6,620 nucleotides of DNA, from contig JAUVBO010000159.1 in NCBI GenBank assembly GCA_030591195.1, positions 1-6,620 of the forward strand, read 5' to 3'. This stretch comes from Pseudomonadota bacterium. Its GTDB lineage: Bacteria; Myxococcota; Polyangia; GCA-2747355; JACKDQ01. Below the pieces are notes generated by a model. The model made no database searches, was not told the origin of the DNA, and saw only the letters and a program-made list of their open reading frames with translations. Position numbers and translations under genes: made by a program. The stretch's first letter is position 1. Each line of letters opens with the position of its first letter. Shown one piece after another: positions 6,330 through 6,620 of this stretch.

Positions 6330-6620
6330 TTCGCGAACTTGGCGAGCTTCTTGTGCAACCCCTCGCGGGTGATGCCGAGCGCGGCGGCGGTCTGGGTCTT
6401 GTTGTTGCCGTGCTCACGGAGCGCCTCGCCCAGCAGGTAGCGCTCGACGCTCTCCATCATCTCCTTCAGCGAGCCCTTCTTCGGCGCGATCCGGTCGACC
6501 ATGCCCTCCACCCGGCGGATCTGCGGCGAGAGGTGCTCGGGTTGCACGATGCCGCCCTCGTCGCTTTGAATTACCAGGCGCTGCACCTCGTTTTCCAGCT
6601 CGCGAATATTGCCCGGCCAG
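6326..6620 (-). CDS. Sigma-54-dependent transcriptional activator (NtrC type), C-terminal part (start outside window)
   Basis: Reading from the right edge, the frame gives WPGNIRELENEVQRLVIQ, the end of the AAA+ sigma-54 interaction domain (the conserved WPGNVREL block), with no in-window start. After a linker comes a C-terminal Fis-type helix-turn-helix: ALREHGNNKTQTAAALGITR followed by EGLHKKLAKF, then the TGA at 6326-6328. Proteins of this kind bind upstream activator sites and use ATP to open sigma-54 promoters. The N-terminal sensor (receiver, GAF, FHA or PAS) is outside the window, so the input signal is unknown. The gene overlaps the alkylation-repair fusion by 4 nt, placing both on one transcript. 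The GTG at 6586 is internal and not the real start, because the conserved motif lies upstream of it. Confidence 0.93.
   Translation of the reverse strand, partial: WPGNIRELENEVQRLVIQSDEGGIVQPEHLSPQIRRVEGMVDRIAPKKGSLKEMMESVERYLLGEALREHGNNKTQTAAALGITREGLHKKLAKFAK

Overview
The window is very GC-rich with strongly GC-biased third codon positions, densely packed with genes, and encodes a sigma-54 enhancer-binding regulator, a large c-di-GMP protein and a secreted Ig-like/Cys-repeat protein. This mix suggests a Myxococcota or other former deltaproteobacterial genome. That assignment is inference from style and gene content; there is no marker gene here.

Layout. One gene lies on the plus strand: the 3' end of a secreted or surface protein (1-647) with an Ig-like domain, a Pro-rich linker and two six-cysteine repeats. 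Everything else is on the minus strand. Read in the direction of transcription (right to left), the minus strand holds: the C-terminus of a sigma-54-dependent activator (6326-6620); a single-chain fusion of an O6-alkylguanine-DNA alkyltransferase and an AlkA-type glycosylase (5175-6329), joined to the activator by a 4-nt ATGA overlap; a 100-bp gap with a candidate promoter and a good ribosome binding site; a degenerate-GGDEF plus intact-EAL protein (3779-5074); a receiver-like plus patatin phospholipase protein (2201-3715); and a protein with a superfamily 2 helicase architecture whose catalytic motifs are nearly all replaced (651-2150). The last gene ends only 3 bp from the stop of the convergent plus-strand gene.

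Working together. The first minus-strand pair is probably one transcript linking a regulator to direct reversal and base-excision repair of alkylated DNA. The next three genes (gaps of 63 and 50 bp) are probably a second transcript joining c-di-GMP hydrolysis, a lipase with a receiver-like sensor part, and a probable pseudo-helicase. The most unusual item is that probable pseudo-helicase. It retains the fold-level landmarks of UvrB/RAD25-like helicases, resembling those of TOTE-type conflict systems, but the Walker A lysine, the DEAH box and the arginine-finger region are gone although the frame is intact. No RNA genes, CRISPR arrays, insertion sequences or tRNAs were seen, and there is no gene-free stretch longer than 100 bp.
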